DNA of 64,000 bases from DASQFQ01 sp963730115. Its GTDB lineage: Bacteria; Actinomycetota; Thermoleophilia; Solirubrobacterales; Solirubrobacteraceae. The notes under the pieces were generated by a model that ran no database searches, was not told where the DNA came from, and saw only the letters and a program-made list of their open reading frames with translations. The DNA is taken from assembly GCA_963730115.1 (NCBI GenBank), contig CAVSQM010000004.1, forward strand, positions 1-64,000, in the 5' to 3' direction. Each line of letters opens with the position of its first letter. The first letter of the stretch is position 1. Both the position numbers and the translations under genes were made by a program. Positions 36,093 through 45,627 of the stretch are shown here, piece after piece.

Positions 36093-36455
36093 TCAGAAGG
36101 TGATCACGCGGTCGCTGTCGGCGAACAGCCGCGCGACGTCGGGTGGAGCCACCCAGCTCCCGTTGACCTTCTCCAGATCCTTTTCGTTCGCCCCACGGGC
36201 GACGGCGCAGCCCTTTCAGACGTAGACCGGAACCGCGTGGTCGCGCAGCTTGGCCAGGAGGTCACGCGCGGGCGGAACGCCGACACCCTCCAACGTCTCG
36301 AGCGTGTCGCCCACGAGGAGCTCGGCCGCATCGCCGCCGAGGATGATCGACGTGTCCTGCCCCACCTCGACCGAGCCGTTGGCGGCCAGATGCAGCGGCA
36401 CTGACGCGCGCGTGGCGTCGGCGCTACCGGCGCTCACGAAATACGTGATCTTCAC
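36093..36455 (-). CDS. DsrE-family protein with an in-frame UGA at its conserved cysteine
   Basis: Reading through one TGA (36216-36218) gives a full 120-residue DsrE protein: MKITYFVSAGSADATRASVP, LGGDAAELLVGDTLETLEGV, LRDHAVPVYV-[UGA]-KGCAVARG, and a complete C-terminus ending ADSDRVITF. Relatives have Cys at the UGA position (YVCxxCxxARG), a redox or sulfur-transfer CxxC. The protein would therefore read UxxC at residues 80-83. Thirteen nt after the UGA, TCGCCC-GTG-GGGCGA forms a hairpin whose loop lies about as far from the UGA as in bacterial SECIS elements. GTG 36455 follows GGAGGAG. No other lesion is present. It is either a selenoprotein or a single nonsense mutation (TGC to TGA). Confidence 0.65.
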
Positions 36456-36597
36456 TGCTCCTCCTTCGCGCTCGGGGCTCAGAGGAGCATCCCAGATGAC
36501 CGCCGCCCAGTCGATCGGGCGACACGTCTCCTCCCGCGAGGTGACGCTTGCCGCTCGCGAAGGATGGCCGCGAGCGGTGGATTGGCTCGCCGCGGGC

Positions 36598-37478
36598 TCA
36601 GGCCCGCGGCGCGACAAGCGGTTGTGCCGCGTCGTCGAGATGGGGTCGCCGAGCGTCGTCCTCGGGGATCGAGTGTCGGGTCAGGAACTGCGCCATCGCC
36701 TGAGCGACGGGCTCGGGACGTTGGATCTGCAGGAGGTGGCCGACCCCGTCGATCGTGCACTCCTCGACATGCGGGAGCGAGGAGCGGAGGAACTCGGCGA
36801 TCTCCACCCAGAGCGGCTGGGTGTCCGCGCCGATCACGGACAGGACTGGGCTGCGAACGGCGGCAGCCTGTTCGGGTCCGAATGTCCACTCGGCGAGGGC
36901 GGGCAGCTCGACTCCGAAGAACGTGTCGGCATCCTTGATCGACTGCGTGACGACACCCGGGATCCGCTCCTCGAGCAACGCTCGACACCGTTCCCATTCG
37001 AGGCCGCTGGCGGCGGCTCGCGAACATGGCGAACGCGCCCGAGCGGTCGCCGCTTCCGTATGCCTCGAACACCGGGCCGGCGCCCCTCCAAGAACGCATG
37101 GCCGAGAGGCAACGACACCAGCGTCGGCTCAAGCAGAGTGAGCGTGTGCACCGTCTCGGGGTGGTCGAGGGCCAGCTGGGCTCCGATCGACGCGCCGGTG
37201 GAATGGCCCGCGATGTGAGCGCGCCGCACACCGAGGTGCTCGAGCAACGCCGCGGCGTCGGCGGCGTGCTCTCCTATGCTCACCGGAGGTGGAGTGTGCG
37301 TGCTGCCGACCCAACCGCGCTTGTGGTAGCGGATCAGCTGGTAGCGGTCGGCCAGTGCCGGCTCTGTGAGGAGCGGTACGAAGCAGTCGGCGATGAGCAT
37401 GTCGATCAGCAGCACTGGCTCCCCTGCTCCGCGCACCTCGTACTCCAGCTCGACGCCGTTGACCTTTGCACGGTCCAT
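36598..37478 (-). pseudogene. alpha/beta hydrolase, two frameshifts
   Basis: The N-terminal frame MDRAKVNGVELEYEVRGAGE runs through the nucleophile elbow AGHSTGAS (Ser near residue 95) to about 37095. The protein continues in a second frame (GPVFEAYGSGDRSGAFAMFA) and, from about 36990, in a third (RIPGVVTQSIKDADTFFGVE up to the catalytic His in DGVGHLLQ). All elements of a ~290-residue hydrolase exist, so the two indels are recent or technical. It is divergent from the TPR regulator at 37569. Confidence 0.75.
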
Positions 37479-37568
37479 GACTCCTCCTGTGTTGGATTGG
37501 TGGTTCTCAACCCAGATGCGTGAGCAACTTCGATACGGCCGTAACCGTCGCGGTTACGGGGACGTGCG

Positions 37569-39527
37569 ATGAGCGTCCAGCGCGCGCGCGAGGCGGCAGC
37601 GCGCGGAGATTGGGACGAGGGCTACGAGCTCCTCATGAAGGCCGACTCGGAGGGGCTCCTGGGTCCGGCCGATCTGCCGTTGCTCGGCGAGGTCGCGTAC
37701 GCGGCAGGCCATCTCGAGGTGACCATCGAGGCGTGGGAGCGCACGCACGCGTTGTCGGTACAGGCCGGCGACGTTGTCGCAGCGGCAGGCGCAGCGGTTC
37801 GAGTCGCCATGCACCTGCTCCTGGACACCGCCCTGATGGCACCGGTGCGCGGCTGGCTCGCCCGGGCGGAACACCTGCTCGAGGGTCAGTACGAGACGTC
37901 GGCGCACGCGTGGCTGGCCGCCGTCCGAGCGTACGAGCGGATGCTGACCGGCGACGTCCGGGGGGCTCGGCAGTGGTCCGAGCGCGCCGTCGAAGTGGGC
38001 TCCGTCTGTGACGCTGCGGCCTGCGCCGTCGGACAGGTGGTGGGAGCTCGGCTTCGCATCCTCGACGGCGACGTCGCGCAAGGACTGGCGCTGCTTGACG
38101 AGGTGGGAGTGGTGGCGATCTCCGGGGACCTCGATCCGCTCTCGACCGGGCTCGTGTACTGCGAGCTTGTCTGCGCCCTGCAAGGACTCGCGCAATATGA
38201 CGTCGCGGAGGAGTGGACTGACGCGATGGAGCGGTGGTGCCGCACGAATGCCATCGGGAGCCTCCATGGCCGCTGCCGTGTGCACCGCGCGGAGATTCTG
38301 CGGCTTCGCGGCGCGTGCGACGAGGCGGAGCGCGAGGCGCTGGTGGCCTGCGAAGAGCTGCGACCGTACCTGCGCCGCGAGATGGGATGGCCGCTCAGCG
38401 AGCTCGGACGGATCCGGCTGCGCAAGGGCGACATCGACGGCGCCGAGGAGGCCCTCCTGGCCGCGCATGAGGTCGGCTGGGAGCCTCAGCCGGGGCTCGC
38501 ACTGGTGCGTCTGGCGCGGGGCGAGTCGGCCGCGGCGGCCGCCGCGATACGAGACGCGCTGGAGCGCCCCTCACGCGTTCCTTCGAAGGAGCTGCCACCG
38601 GACACCGCGCTGCAGCGGGCGCCGCTGCTCGACGCGCAGGTGGAAATCGAGGTCGCGGCCGGCGACCTCGGCCGAGCCCGCGCCGCGGCCAACGAACTGG
38701 AGCAGGTGGCCGCCCGATTTCAAAGCAACGCGCTGGTCGCCGGGGCGACCCTGGCCCGCGGACGCGTGCGGCTCGCGGAGGGCGACGCGGCGGAGGCGGA
38801 ACGGTGCTGCTCGGAAGCCGCGCGACTGTGGAACGAGATCGGGGCGCCCTATGAGGCGGCACTGGCGCGAATGGTCCTCGCAGAGGCCCTGCGCGCCGGT
38901 GGCCGCGAGGACCACGCGGTTCTCGAGCTACAGGCGGCCCGGAAGAGCCTCGACCGGATCGACGCTGCGGCCAGTGCGACGACACGAACCAACGTCTTCC
39001 GCCGTGAGGGCGACTATTGGTCGGTGGTGTTCGACGGGCGGACCGTGCGCGTCCGCGATCTCAAGGGCATCCGGTATCTCGCACAGCTCCTCGCCAACCC
39101 TGGCCGCGAGATCCACGTGCTGGACCTGGTCGCCGGTGAGACGGGGCAAGCGATGGCCCTCGGGGACGCCGGTGCGATGCTCGACGAGCGCGCCAAGACC
39201 GCCTACCGCCGCCGCCTGGGCGAGATCGAAGACGACATCGAGCAGGCGCGCGCCCTCGAAGACGCCGTACGGGAGGCGCAGGCCGACGCCGAGCGTGACT
39301 TCCTGGTCCGAGAGCTCGCGCGCGCGGTCGGTCTGGGCGGTCGCGATCGGCGGGCCACATCGGCCTCCGAGCGCGCTCGATCCGGTGTCACTCGCGCCGT
39401 CCGCCAGGGGATAGCGCGGATCGGCGAACACAATCCCCAGCTCGGCGAGCATCTCGACCAAGCCGTTCGCACCGGCACGTATTGCGCCTATGTGCCGCCT
39501 GGCGCCCAGGCGGCGTGGGCTTTGTGA
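37569..39527 (+). CDS. TPR-repeat regulator-like protein with a distinctive C-terminal domain
   Basis: A 652-residue protein. Residues ~1-470 are helical TPR-like repeats (for example AREAAARGDWDEGYELLMKA, then GRIRLRKGDIDGAEEALLAA). Residues ~480-545 (FRREGDYWSVVFDGRTVRVR, then DLKGIRYLAQLLANPGREIH) form a winged-helix-like block known from the ends of some actinobacterial TPR/ATPase regulators. The final ~100 residues are a charged helix and SGVTRAVRQGIARIGEHNPQ. No P-loop is visible. Its start lies 90 bp from the divergent hydrolase, which it may regulate. Confidence 0.65.
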   Translation: MSVQRAREAAARGDWDEGYELLMKADSEGLLGPADLPLLGEVAYAAGHLEVTIEAWERTHALSVQAGDVVAAAGAAVRVAMHLLLDTALMAPVRGWLARAEHLLEGQYETSAHAWLAAVRAYERMLTGDVRGARQWSERAVEVGSVCDAAACAVGQVVGARLRILDGDVAQGLALLDEVGVVAISGDLDPLSTGLVYCELVCALQGLAQYDVAEEWTDAMERWCRTNAIGSLHGRCRVHRAEILRLRGACDEAEREALVACEELRPYLRREMGWPLSELGRIRLRKGDIDGAEEALLAAHEVGWEPQPGLALVRLARGESAAAAAAIRDALERPSRVPSKELPPDTALQRAPLLDAQVEIEVAAGDLGRARAAANELEQVAARFQSNALVAGATLARGRVRLAEGDAAEAERCCSEAARLWNEIGAPYEAALARMVLAEALRAGGREDHAVLELQAARKSLDRIDAAASATTRTNVFRREGDYWSVVFDGRTVRVRDLKGIRYLAQLLANPGREIHVLDLVAGETGQAMALGDAGAMLDERAKTAYRRRLGEIEDDIEQARALEDAVREAQADAERDFLVRELARAVGLGGRDRRATSASERARSGVTRAVRQGIARIGEHNPQLGEHLDQAVRTGTYCAYVPPGAQAAWAL

Positions 39528-39555
39528 CGTCTACCGCCATGCCGCTGCCGCTGGT

Positions 39556-39579
39556 GAGTGCTCCTTCGCGCGAATAGCG
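39556..39579 (+). repeat. dispersed palindromic repeat, copy 20
   Basis: The core reads GAGTGCTCCTTCGCGCGA, then ATAGCG. The right half continues to about 39622 (GGAAGCGAGGGCG, CTCGCTCGTCGTCCAGGGC). The rest of the 430-bp gap has only a short minus-strand tail (VQVVVVKSDVPDLFLNH, stop near 39866) that may be the end of a lost gene. Confidence 0.8.
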
Positions 39580-39964
39580 GAAGCGAGGGCGAGGTCACGC
39601 CGGACGCTCGCTCGTCGTCCAGGGCAGGAGCGGCTGAGTCGGGCTGCGAGGCGCTCGCACGCGCCTCAACACGAGCGTGGCGCGGTCCCGGTTGTCGTCC
39701 CCTCACCGGCACACATCACCGAACCAGGCTTACGGCACACCTCCCCTCGGCCAGTGCTCAAGGAACTGGCTCCACGTGACGGTGTGCCGGTGCCGGTTCG
39801 GCTTGCGAGACGACGCAGGCCGAACTGCTCCCCCCTGCTGCCCGCCTCGCATGGAACTCGATAACTAGTGGTTGAGGAACAAGTCGGGCACGTCGCTCTT
39901 GACGACGACGACCTGGACGTCCGAGTCGCTCTCTCGTTCTGGACGCCGTGACGTCCGGGACTGC

Positions 39965-40508
39965 TCAAACGCGGCGCAGGACGCGCCCGATCATGGCGGC
40001 GATCGCCAGTTGGCTGCGAGCGAAGGAGTGGTGCTTGGGCAGGTCGTCGGCGACGTCTTGCTCACGCAGCCGGTAGTAGATGTGCCGCTGCACGGGCGGC
40101 AGCGCGTCCTGGTGCTCGAAGTTGGCGCTGGGGATGAACACCATTCCGGCCGATCCGCCGATGGTCTCAACGAGGGGCTGCCCGCAGTCGTCGCACCGGC
40201 CGCGGTCGAGCCTGGCGCACTTCGCGAAACGGCCTTTGTCGGGGTTTCCGAACCGCGAGCCGCGCCCGTGGCCGAAGCCGGGAGGCAACTGCTTGGGGTT
40301 GTTGAAGGTCGCGTGCTCTCCGTTGATCACGACGTTCTTCGCACGGACAAAGGTCACATCCGTGTACGGCTTGCCCGTGAACTGCTGGCAGTACAGGCAG
40401 TGGCAGTAGAACCGCTGCATGGGGACCCCCGGCCTTCACCTCGAAGCTGTTGGCGCCGCAGGTGCACGAGCCTGGCATCACGGTTGCTGCGGTGGATTTG
40501 GTTGTCAT
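39965..40508 (-). CDS. GFA/CENP-V-like zinc protein, one frameshift
   Basis: The N-terminus MTTKSTAATVMPGSCTCGAN holds the first CxCG zinc motif. After a run of G and C (40425-40435) the frame shifts and continues RFYCHCLYCQQFTGKPYTDV, the second CxCxxC site, then CARLDRGRCDDCGQPL, the third zinc-binding pair. This is the glutathione-dependent formaldehyde-activating enzyme fold. Members bind zinc and are often linked to aldehyde or S-hydroxymethyl-glutathione chemistry. The gene is 544 nt, one base over, so a homopolymer indel is likely. It lies downstream of the aldehyde dehydrogenase/SDR pair on the same strand, fitting an aldehyde-handling operon. Confidence 0.7.
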
Positions 40509-40569
40509 GAGCTCTGGGTCCAGTTTCGTGCTGGCGTAATCATGGGAAGCGACGGATGCCGGCGGGGGT

Positions 40570-42000
40570 TCATCGAAGGAAGAAGTTGAGGAGGGCGTCG
40601 GTGCGCTTGCCGAAGGGCGCACGGAGGAGGTTGATGCTGTTCCAGCGGCCCTGCACGAAGATGCCCTTGGGGTGGCTGAGCGTGCGGAAGCCCTCGATGC
40701 CGTGGTACTTGCCCATCCCGCTCGCGCCGACGCCGCCGAAGGGAAGGTCGTCCTGCGCGACGTGCATGATCGTGCCGTTGATGGTGACGTTGCCGGAGGT
40801 CGTGCGGTCGAGGACCTTGCGCTGGTCGGGGCCGTCGTTGCCGAAGTAGTAGAGCGCGAGCGGTCGTGGTCGTGCGTTTGACGTAGTTGATGGCGTCGTC
40901 GATGTCGCGGTAGGGGAAGATCGGGAGGATGGGGCCGAAGATCTCCTCGTGGGCGATGCGCATGTCGTCGGTGACGCCGAGCACGACGGTCGGCGCGAGG
41001 GTGTGCGGACGACGGGCCGCTTCGCCGGGCCGGTGTCCGACCTCGATGACGCGTGCCCCGTGGGCACGGGCGTCGTCGAGCAGGTCGGTGAGGATCGAGT
41101 ACTGCTTGTCGTCGACGATCGAGGTGTAGTCGTTGCTGGTCGGTCCGTCTGGGTAGGCGGTCTTCACCAGCCTGTCGTAGCTGGCGATGAAGGCGTCGAT
41201 CTCGGATTCGTGCACCAGGGCGTAGTCGGGGGCGATGCAGGTCTGCCCGCCGCTGAGGAGCTTCCCGAGGACGATGGAGGACACGGTCGCGTCCTGGACG
41301 CGGCCCCTTGCGACGATGGTCGGCGACTTGCCGCCGAGTTCCAGCGTGACGGGGACGAGGTTCTCGCTCGCCGCCTTCATCACGGCTCGCCCGACCTCGG
41401 TGCTGCCGGTGAAGACGAGATGGTCGAAAGGCAAGGAGGAGAACGCGGAGCCGTCGCCGCTGACGATCGTGACCTGCTCTGGCGGGAAGACCTCGCTCAG
41501 CATCGACGCGAGCACAGCGTTCGTCGCCCGGGGTCAACTTCGACGGTTTGAGCATGACGCGGTTGCCGGCGGCGATCGCGGTGACGACGGGCATCAGCGA
41601 CAGGTTGACGGGATAGTTCCACGGCGAAATGACGCCGACCACGCCGAGCGGCTGGTATTCGACGCGGTTGGTGCCGAACCGCAGCGGCAGGGCGATGCGG
41701 CGGCGGGTCGGGCGCATGAATCGACGGAGATTGCGCTGCAGGCAGTTCGATGCCCTGAACGACGCCGAGGAGCTCCATCATCGCGGTCTCGTGTCGCGAG
41801 CGATGTCCGAAGTCGGTGTTGATCGCCTCCTCGATGGCGCTGCGGCGGGCGATCAGCGCCGCTTTGAGGTTGTTCAGATCGCTGCGCCGGGCCGCCAATG
41901 AGGGCGCTCCGTCGCGGAGAAGGGCGGCGCGCTGAACTTGGAGAATGTGACCGAAGCGCTCCGCGTCGGTGGGCTGTGTCGCGGCTTCTGTGATGGTCAT
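40570..42000 (-). pseudogene. coniferyl-aldehyde-dehydrogenase-type ALDH, three frameshifts
   Basis: The N-terminus MTITEAATQPTDAERFGHIL and the segment NTDFGHRSRHETAMMELLGV are typical of the CALDH subgroup. Frame changes near 41735, 41530 and 40870 separate VGVISPWNYPVNLSLMPVV, the catalytic part (FTGSTEVGRAVMKAA, LELGGKSPTIVA with Glu, GGQTCIAPDY with the nucleophile Cys), and the C-terminus (GNVTINGTIMHVAQDDLPFG). The start overlaps the SDR stop (ATGA). The enzyme would oxidise an aromatic or fatty aldehyde to the acid. All catalytic parts survive. Confidence 0.8.
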
Positions 42001-42836
42001 GATGCTGTTCCCTGGCTGCCGGTGAGGGCGACGGGGAGCTGCGTGCGCTGACGGCGGGCCATCCGGCCCATGAATCGGACGATCAGGCGGCGCGGCAGGA
42101 ACTTGCTGGCGAGGGCGAGCGGGCGGCCGTTGGTGATCACCGACGGGGGCGCGGAGCGGCGGTCGAGCGTGTCGAGGGCCGTCCTGACGACGTCGGCGGG
42201 TGTGGCTCGCTTCGCGCCGTAGTCGGCCGTCTGGCTGCCGGCGGCGTCGTAGAACTCGGTCCGCGTGGCGCCGGGGCATACGGCGAGGACGCGTAGGCCG
42301 GTGTCTCGGCTCTCTTCCCACAGCGATTCGGTGAAGCTGAGGACGAACGCCTTGGTGGCGCCGTAGACACTCATGTACGGGGTCGGCTGAAAGCCCAGCA
42401 GGCTCGCGACGTTGATCAGGACGCCAGTGTCGGCGGAGGTCAGCGGGTCGATGTAGGCGCGGCTGAGGTCGACGAGGGCGCTGACGTTCAGCGCGATCAT
42501 GCTCTGCAGGCGGTCCGGATCCTCGTCCGTGAACGCGTCGTGGGTGCCGAAGCCGGCGTTGTTGACCAGTCCGGTGGCATAGATGCCGCGGGACTCGAGT
42601 TCGGCACGCAGCGTGCGGCCGGCGTCGGGCAGGCCGAGGTCGCGGGCGACGACGGTCACCGTGACGCTGTGCGCGCGGGTGAGTTCGGCGGCCAGGCTCT
42701 GAAGCCGGTCCGCCCGGCGGGCGACAAGCACGAGGTTGGCGCCACGGCCGGCCAGCTGACGGGCGAATTCGGCGCCGAGGCCGGAGCTGGCGCCGGTGAC
42801 GATGACGGTCTGGCGGTGGTAGTCGATTTTGCTCAT
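41997..42836 (-). CDS. short-chain dehydrogenase/reductase
   Basis: The 279-residue classical SDR starts MSKIDYHRQTVIVTGASSGLG, with the cofactor motif TGxxxGxG at residues ~14-21, NNAGFG near 91, catalytic Ser in INVASLLGF, and Tyr and Lys in SVYGATKAF (YxxxK). The C-terminal part resembles the YqjQ/DltE group (PGATRTEF). It is the first gene of an operon with the aldehyde dehydrogenase (ATGA overlap) and is divergent from a TetR gene. The alcohol-aldehyde-acid order of SDR then ALDH suggests a detoxification or catabolic pair. Confidence 0.9.
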   Translation of the reverse strand: MSKIDYHRQTVIVTGASSGLGAEFARQLAGRGANLVLVARRADRLQSLAAELTRAHSVTVTVVARDLGLPDAGRTLRAELESRGIYATGLVNNAGFGTHDAFTDEDPDRLQSMIALNVSALVDLSRAYIDPLTSADTGVLINVASLLGFQPTPYMSVYGATKAFVLSFTESLWEESRDTGLRVLAVCPGATRTEFYDAAGSQTADYGAKRATPADVVRTALDTLDRRSAPPSVITNGRPLALASKFLPRRLIVRFMGRMARRQRTQLPVALTGSQGTAS

Positions 42837-42848
42837 GGCTGCATTCTA

Positions 42849-42871
42849 TGCACTGACCTGCACGGAGTGCA
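42849..42871. promoter_or_regulatory. TetR-type operator between SDR and TetR genes
   Basis: TGCAC-GGA-GTGCA (42859-42871) is a perfect 5-bp inverted repeat, and another TGCAC lies 10 bp before it (42849-42853). The site lies 12 bp upstream of the SDR start and 38 bp from the TetR start, so it could control both. Confidence 0.6.
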
Positions 42872-42908
42872 AGTTGCTACATCGTGTGATCCCCCGTACC
42901 ATCGGTGC

Positions 42909-43499
42909 ATGGCTCGGAAACCGACACCCCTTCGGGAACAGACCCGCTCGGTGGTCCGATCGCTGCTGGCTCGAACCGCGATCGATCTGTTCGCCGCCCA
43001 GGGGTACGACAACACGACACTCGAGGAGGTCGCCGCCGCAGCGGGTGTCTCTCGGCGGACCCTGTTCAACTACTTCCGCAACAAGGAAGACCTCGCTCTC
43101 AGCGGCCTGTCCGAGCAGGGCGAATCGATCGCCGCGCGGCTCGCCGAGCGGCCGGCCGACGAAGACGCCTGGACGTCACTGCGCGCGGCGTTCCAGGTGC
43201 TCGAGGAGATCGACCTCACGGCCGAGCGCCGGATCGAGCTGATCACGCTCTTGTTCGGCAACGAGTCCCTGCGCGCCGGGCACGCCGAGAAGCAGGCTCG
43301 CTGGCAAGACCTGTTCGCACCGCTGATCGAGCCGCGACTGCCCGACTCCGACCGCCGCACCCTGCAGGCGCGCGCGATCGCGGCCGCGGCGATCACGTGC
43401 CTGCACGCAGCGAACGAGGAGTGGGTGCGCCTGGCCGGACAGGTCGACCTGTTCGACCTCTACGACACGGCCGTGCAGGCCATCCGCCGCCCGGCATAA
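42909..43499 (+). CDS. TetR/AcrR-family repressor
   Basis: A 196-residue protein, MARKPTPLREQTRSVVRSLL, with helix-turn-helix LEEVAAAAGVSRRTLFNYFR (about residues 38-57) and a helical C-terminal domain. It is divergent from the SDR/ALDH/GFA operon and is its likely repressor. The plus-strand frame can be extended to 42540 inside the SDR gene, but the family boundary and the operator position fit ATG 42909. Confidence 0.88.
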   Translation: MARKPTPLREQTRSVVRSLLARTAIDLFAAQGYDNTTLEEVAAAAGVSRRTLFNYFRNKEDLALSGLSEQGESIAARLAERPADEDAWTSLRAAFQVLEEIDLTAERRIELITLLFGNESLRAGHAEKQARWQDLFAPLIEPRLPDSDRRTLQARAIAAAAITCLHAANEEWVRLAGQVDLFDLYDTAVQAIRRPA

Positions 43500-43919
43500 A
43501 GCCCGCCTCCGCCCGCACAGCGCGACGAACCAGAACGAGGCGCCGACAGTCTTCCTCACGGCCCCGGCGGAGGTCTTCGGCCAGCAGACCTGCTCGCATG
43601 GCCCAGCCGCCCGCCAACAAGCGCCATCAGAACCCCGCCAAATAGCGCTGAAGTTCACCATGGGATCGAGCTCCGCTTGGGTCGGCGCGCCGATTCTCGG
43701 GACGTGTTCCGCGCCGTATGCGAGAACGAGCCCCGAGCGCGGGCGGGCCGTCGCGTCGTGCTTGCGACGGTCTCCGACGGAGTCAGCGACGTCGCGACGC
43801 CGATGTGCATCAAGCAGGCGACGCCTCCATTGGCGAACGAGCGAGCGCGCGTCCTGCGCTGTCGCCGCGCTCGCCCTGGACGAGAAGCGGTAGTCGGCGG
43901 CGCCGACCAGCCGCACTAT

Positions 43920-43943
43920 TGCTTCTCGCGCAAAGCGGCACTG
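43920..43943 (-). repeat. dispersed palindromic repeat, copy 21 (minus orientation)
   Basis: On the minus strand it reads CAGTGCCGCTTTGCGCGA, then GAAGCA. Its right half (down to about 43878: GTGCGGCTGGTCGGCGCCG, CTACCGCTTCTCGTCC) is shared with copy 27. Confidence 0.85.
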
Positions 43944-44024
43944 CCCTGCAGACGTCTGGCGGTACGCGCGGTGCCACTGCGCTCCCGAGCGGCGCGCTAG
44001 AAACGGCGCCCCGTCGCGGCGAGG

Positions 44025-44048
44025 ACTACTGGCTTTCGCGCGAGGCGG
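44025..44048 (+). repeat. dispersed palindromic repeat, copy 22 (degenerate)
   Basis: A weak core, ACTACTGGCTTTCGCGCGA then GGCGG. Orientation is opposite to its neighbour copy 21. Confidence 0.45.
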
Positions 44049-44103
44049 CAGCGCGTAGGTTGGCCCGACTCTCTCCAGAGACGGAGACGGAGGCGGGTCG
44101 GCG

Positions 44104-45258
44104 TCAGCGCTGGTCGATGGTCTCGCTGAGCAGTGCGTCGGCGATCTCGGTCGGCTCGATGCGTTCATCGTTGGTGAGGACGGCGACAGTGATGTCGAGG
44201 GACGGGACATGCCAGAGATCTGCCTCAAAGCCGGGTATGCGACCGATCGACCCCCAGAGCTCACCGCCCAGCTTCCGCACGAATCTCTGCCCGATCCCGA
44301 GTCCGTAGCCGATGTAGGGATTCAACGTCGCCGATACCCAGTCGGTCATCTCGTTGATGGCAGCTCGCTTCACGACCTTCCCGGTGAACAGAGCGTCACC
44401 GAATCGCGCGATGTCCTCGGCCGTCGAGTACATCCCGCCCGACGCCCACTCCGACGAGGCGAGCGAGTTGTACGGAACCCACCGCATCCCACGCGAGAGG
44501 TCTCGGATTGTGCCGGTCTGTCCGGGGTCTCCGTAGGCGTGCGCGGCGTCGGCGGGCGGATCGTCGTCTGGCTGCAGGCCCGTGCTGTTCAGCCCTTGCG
44601 GTTCGAGGAGCAGCCTCTTCATCTGGGAACCGAGACTGGATCCTGTGGCGCGCTCGATCGCCAGGCCCGCGAGAACGTAGTTGGTGTCCGAGTAATGCCA
44701 GCCGTCGCCTGGGGGAAAGTAGGGGCGGCGCACATAGCGCAGCGTCTGGTCGGGTGTCCATCGCCGGCGCAGCGCCCGGTCGACCGCACGCACATAGGCC
44801 GGGTTCTCGTCGATGCCGAACAGCCCGCTGGTGTGATTCAGCGCACGGCGGAGCGTGATCTCCGGCGCGGCGCGCGAGCGTGGAACCCATTGCGCCACCG
44901 GGTCATCGAGATCGAGGTCGCCCTGCTCCGCCAGCCGCAGGATGAGCGCCGCGACAAAGGTCTTGCTGATGCTGGCGACCCCGTACACGCTGCGGCCGGT
45001 CACCGGGCGCGCGTTGCGGCGATCGCCGACGCCGCTTCCGCCCGACCACCGCAACCGGCCGCGGTCGACGACCGCAGCGGACACACCCACCTTGGTGTCG
45101 CCTCGAGCGTCGTCGAGAATGCGCTGGAACGCTCGCGACGTCTCGCGCTGCGACAGCGGTCCCTCGCGTGCGCGCTCACCTCCGCCGCAGCCGCCGAGCG
45201 CGGCGACGACCAGACCTGCGATCAGCAGTCGACGCGCGCGCAGGAACATCGAGCTCAT
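44104..45258 (-). CDS. beta-lactamase-fold serine hydrolase, lipoprotein
   Basis: A 384-residue protein. The N-terminus has a hydrophobic segment and the lipobox LGGC (Cys24), so it should be anchored outside the membrane. The class C beta-lactamase/DD-peptidase fold is shown by S96-x-x-K99 (VASISKTF), the Y189-S-D region (WHYSDTNYV, second catalytic site) and a C-terminal IGRIPGFEADLWHVP strand near the third motif. Such proteins include esterases, DD-carboxypeptidases and penicillin-binding-like enzymes; antibiotic hydrolysis cannot be inferred. It is a single-gene module. Confidence 0.87.
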   Translation of the reverse strand: MSSMFLRARRLLIAGLVVAALGGCGGGERAREGPLSQRETSRAFQRILDDARGDTKVGVSAAVVDRGRLRWSGGSGVGDRRNARPVTGRSVYGVASISKTFVAALILRLAEQGDLDLDDPVAQWVPRSRAAPEITLRRALNHTSGLFGIDENPAYVRAVDRALRRRWTPDQTLRYVRRPYFPPGDGWHYSDTNYVLAGLAIERATGSSLGSQMKRLLLEPQGLNSTGLQPDDDPPADAAHAYGDPGQTGTIRDLSRGMRWVPYNSLASSEWASGGMYSTAEDIARFGDALFTGKVVKRAAINEMTDWVSATLNPYIGYGLGIGQRFVRKLGGELWGSIGRIPGFEADLWHVPSLDITVAVLTNDERIEPTEIADALLSETIDQR

Positions 45259-45428
45259 CGCGATCCTACGCCTGCCGGCGCGGCCTCACAGAAGTGCATC
45301 TCCGATCCGAGCACGACCGGCGCAGCGCCTGACGCTCGGCCAGCCTGCGCCGCTGCGCCGGGCTCACCTGCTCGACCACCGCCCCTGAAGCACGGAGCCA
45401 CGCGGACACGCGAAAGCTCCACCGCTGC

Positions 45429-45452
45429 TGCCATTCGCGCAAAGCAGCACTG
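45429..45452 (-). repeat. dispersed palindromic repeat, copy 23 (minus orientation)
   Basis: On the minus strand it reads CAGTGCTGCTTTGCGCGA, then ATGGCA. It lies between the beta-lactamase-fold gene and the enolase-superfamily gene. Confidence 0.85.
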
Positions 45453-45627
45453 GCGCACTCCCGGCAGTCGCTGGGAACGCAGCCACGTCGGCCACCGTGT
45501 TGGGCACGGCCGGAAACCCTACGGCCTTCGCTTTCGCGGCTCCCAGGTGCCGATGCTGCGCTCCGGCAGAGCCGCAGCGGCACCGTCGGCGTCAAGTCGC
45601 TCCAGGTGCTCATGGTGTATGGATTGG

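Larger units (their letters stand above)
43500..44103. other. non-coding stretch carrying two repeat copies
   Basis: Only repeats 21 and 22, in opposite orientations and 82 bp apart, were recognised. Open frames here have shadow-like composition. Confidence 0.4.

Noticed and set aside
44104..45258. Calling the serine hydrolase an antibiotic-resistance beta-lactamase
   Set aside because: The fold is shared with esterases and DD-peptidases, the second motif is YSD rather than YAN, and nothing in context points to resistance.
44209..45600. Plus-strand extension of the enolase-superfamily gene over the beta-lactamase-fold gene
   Set aside because: The extension crosses a repeat core and an intact minus-strand lipoprotein gene. 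The family N-terminus begins at 45652.
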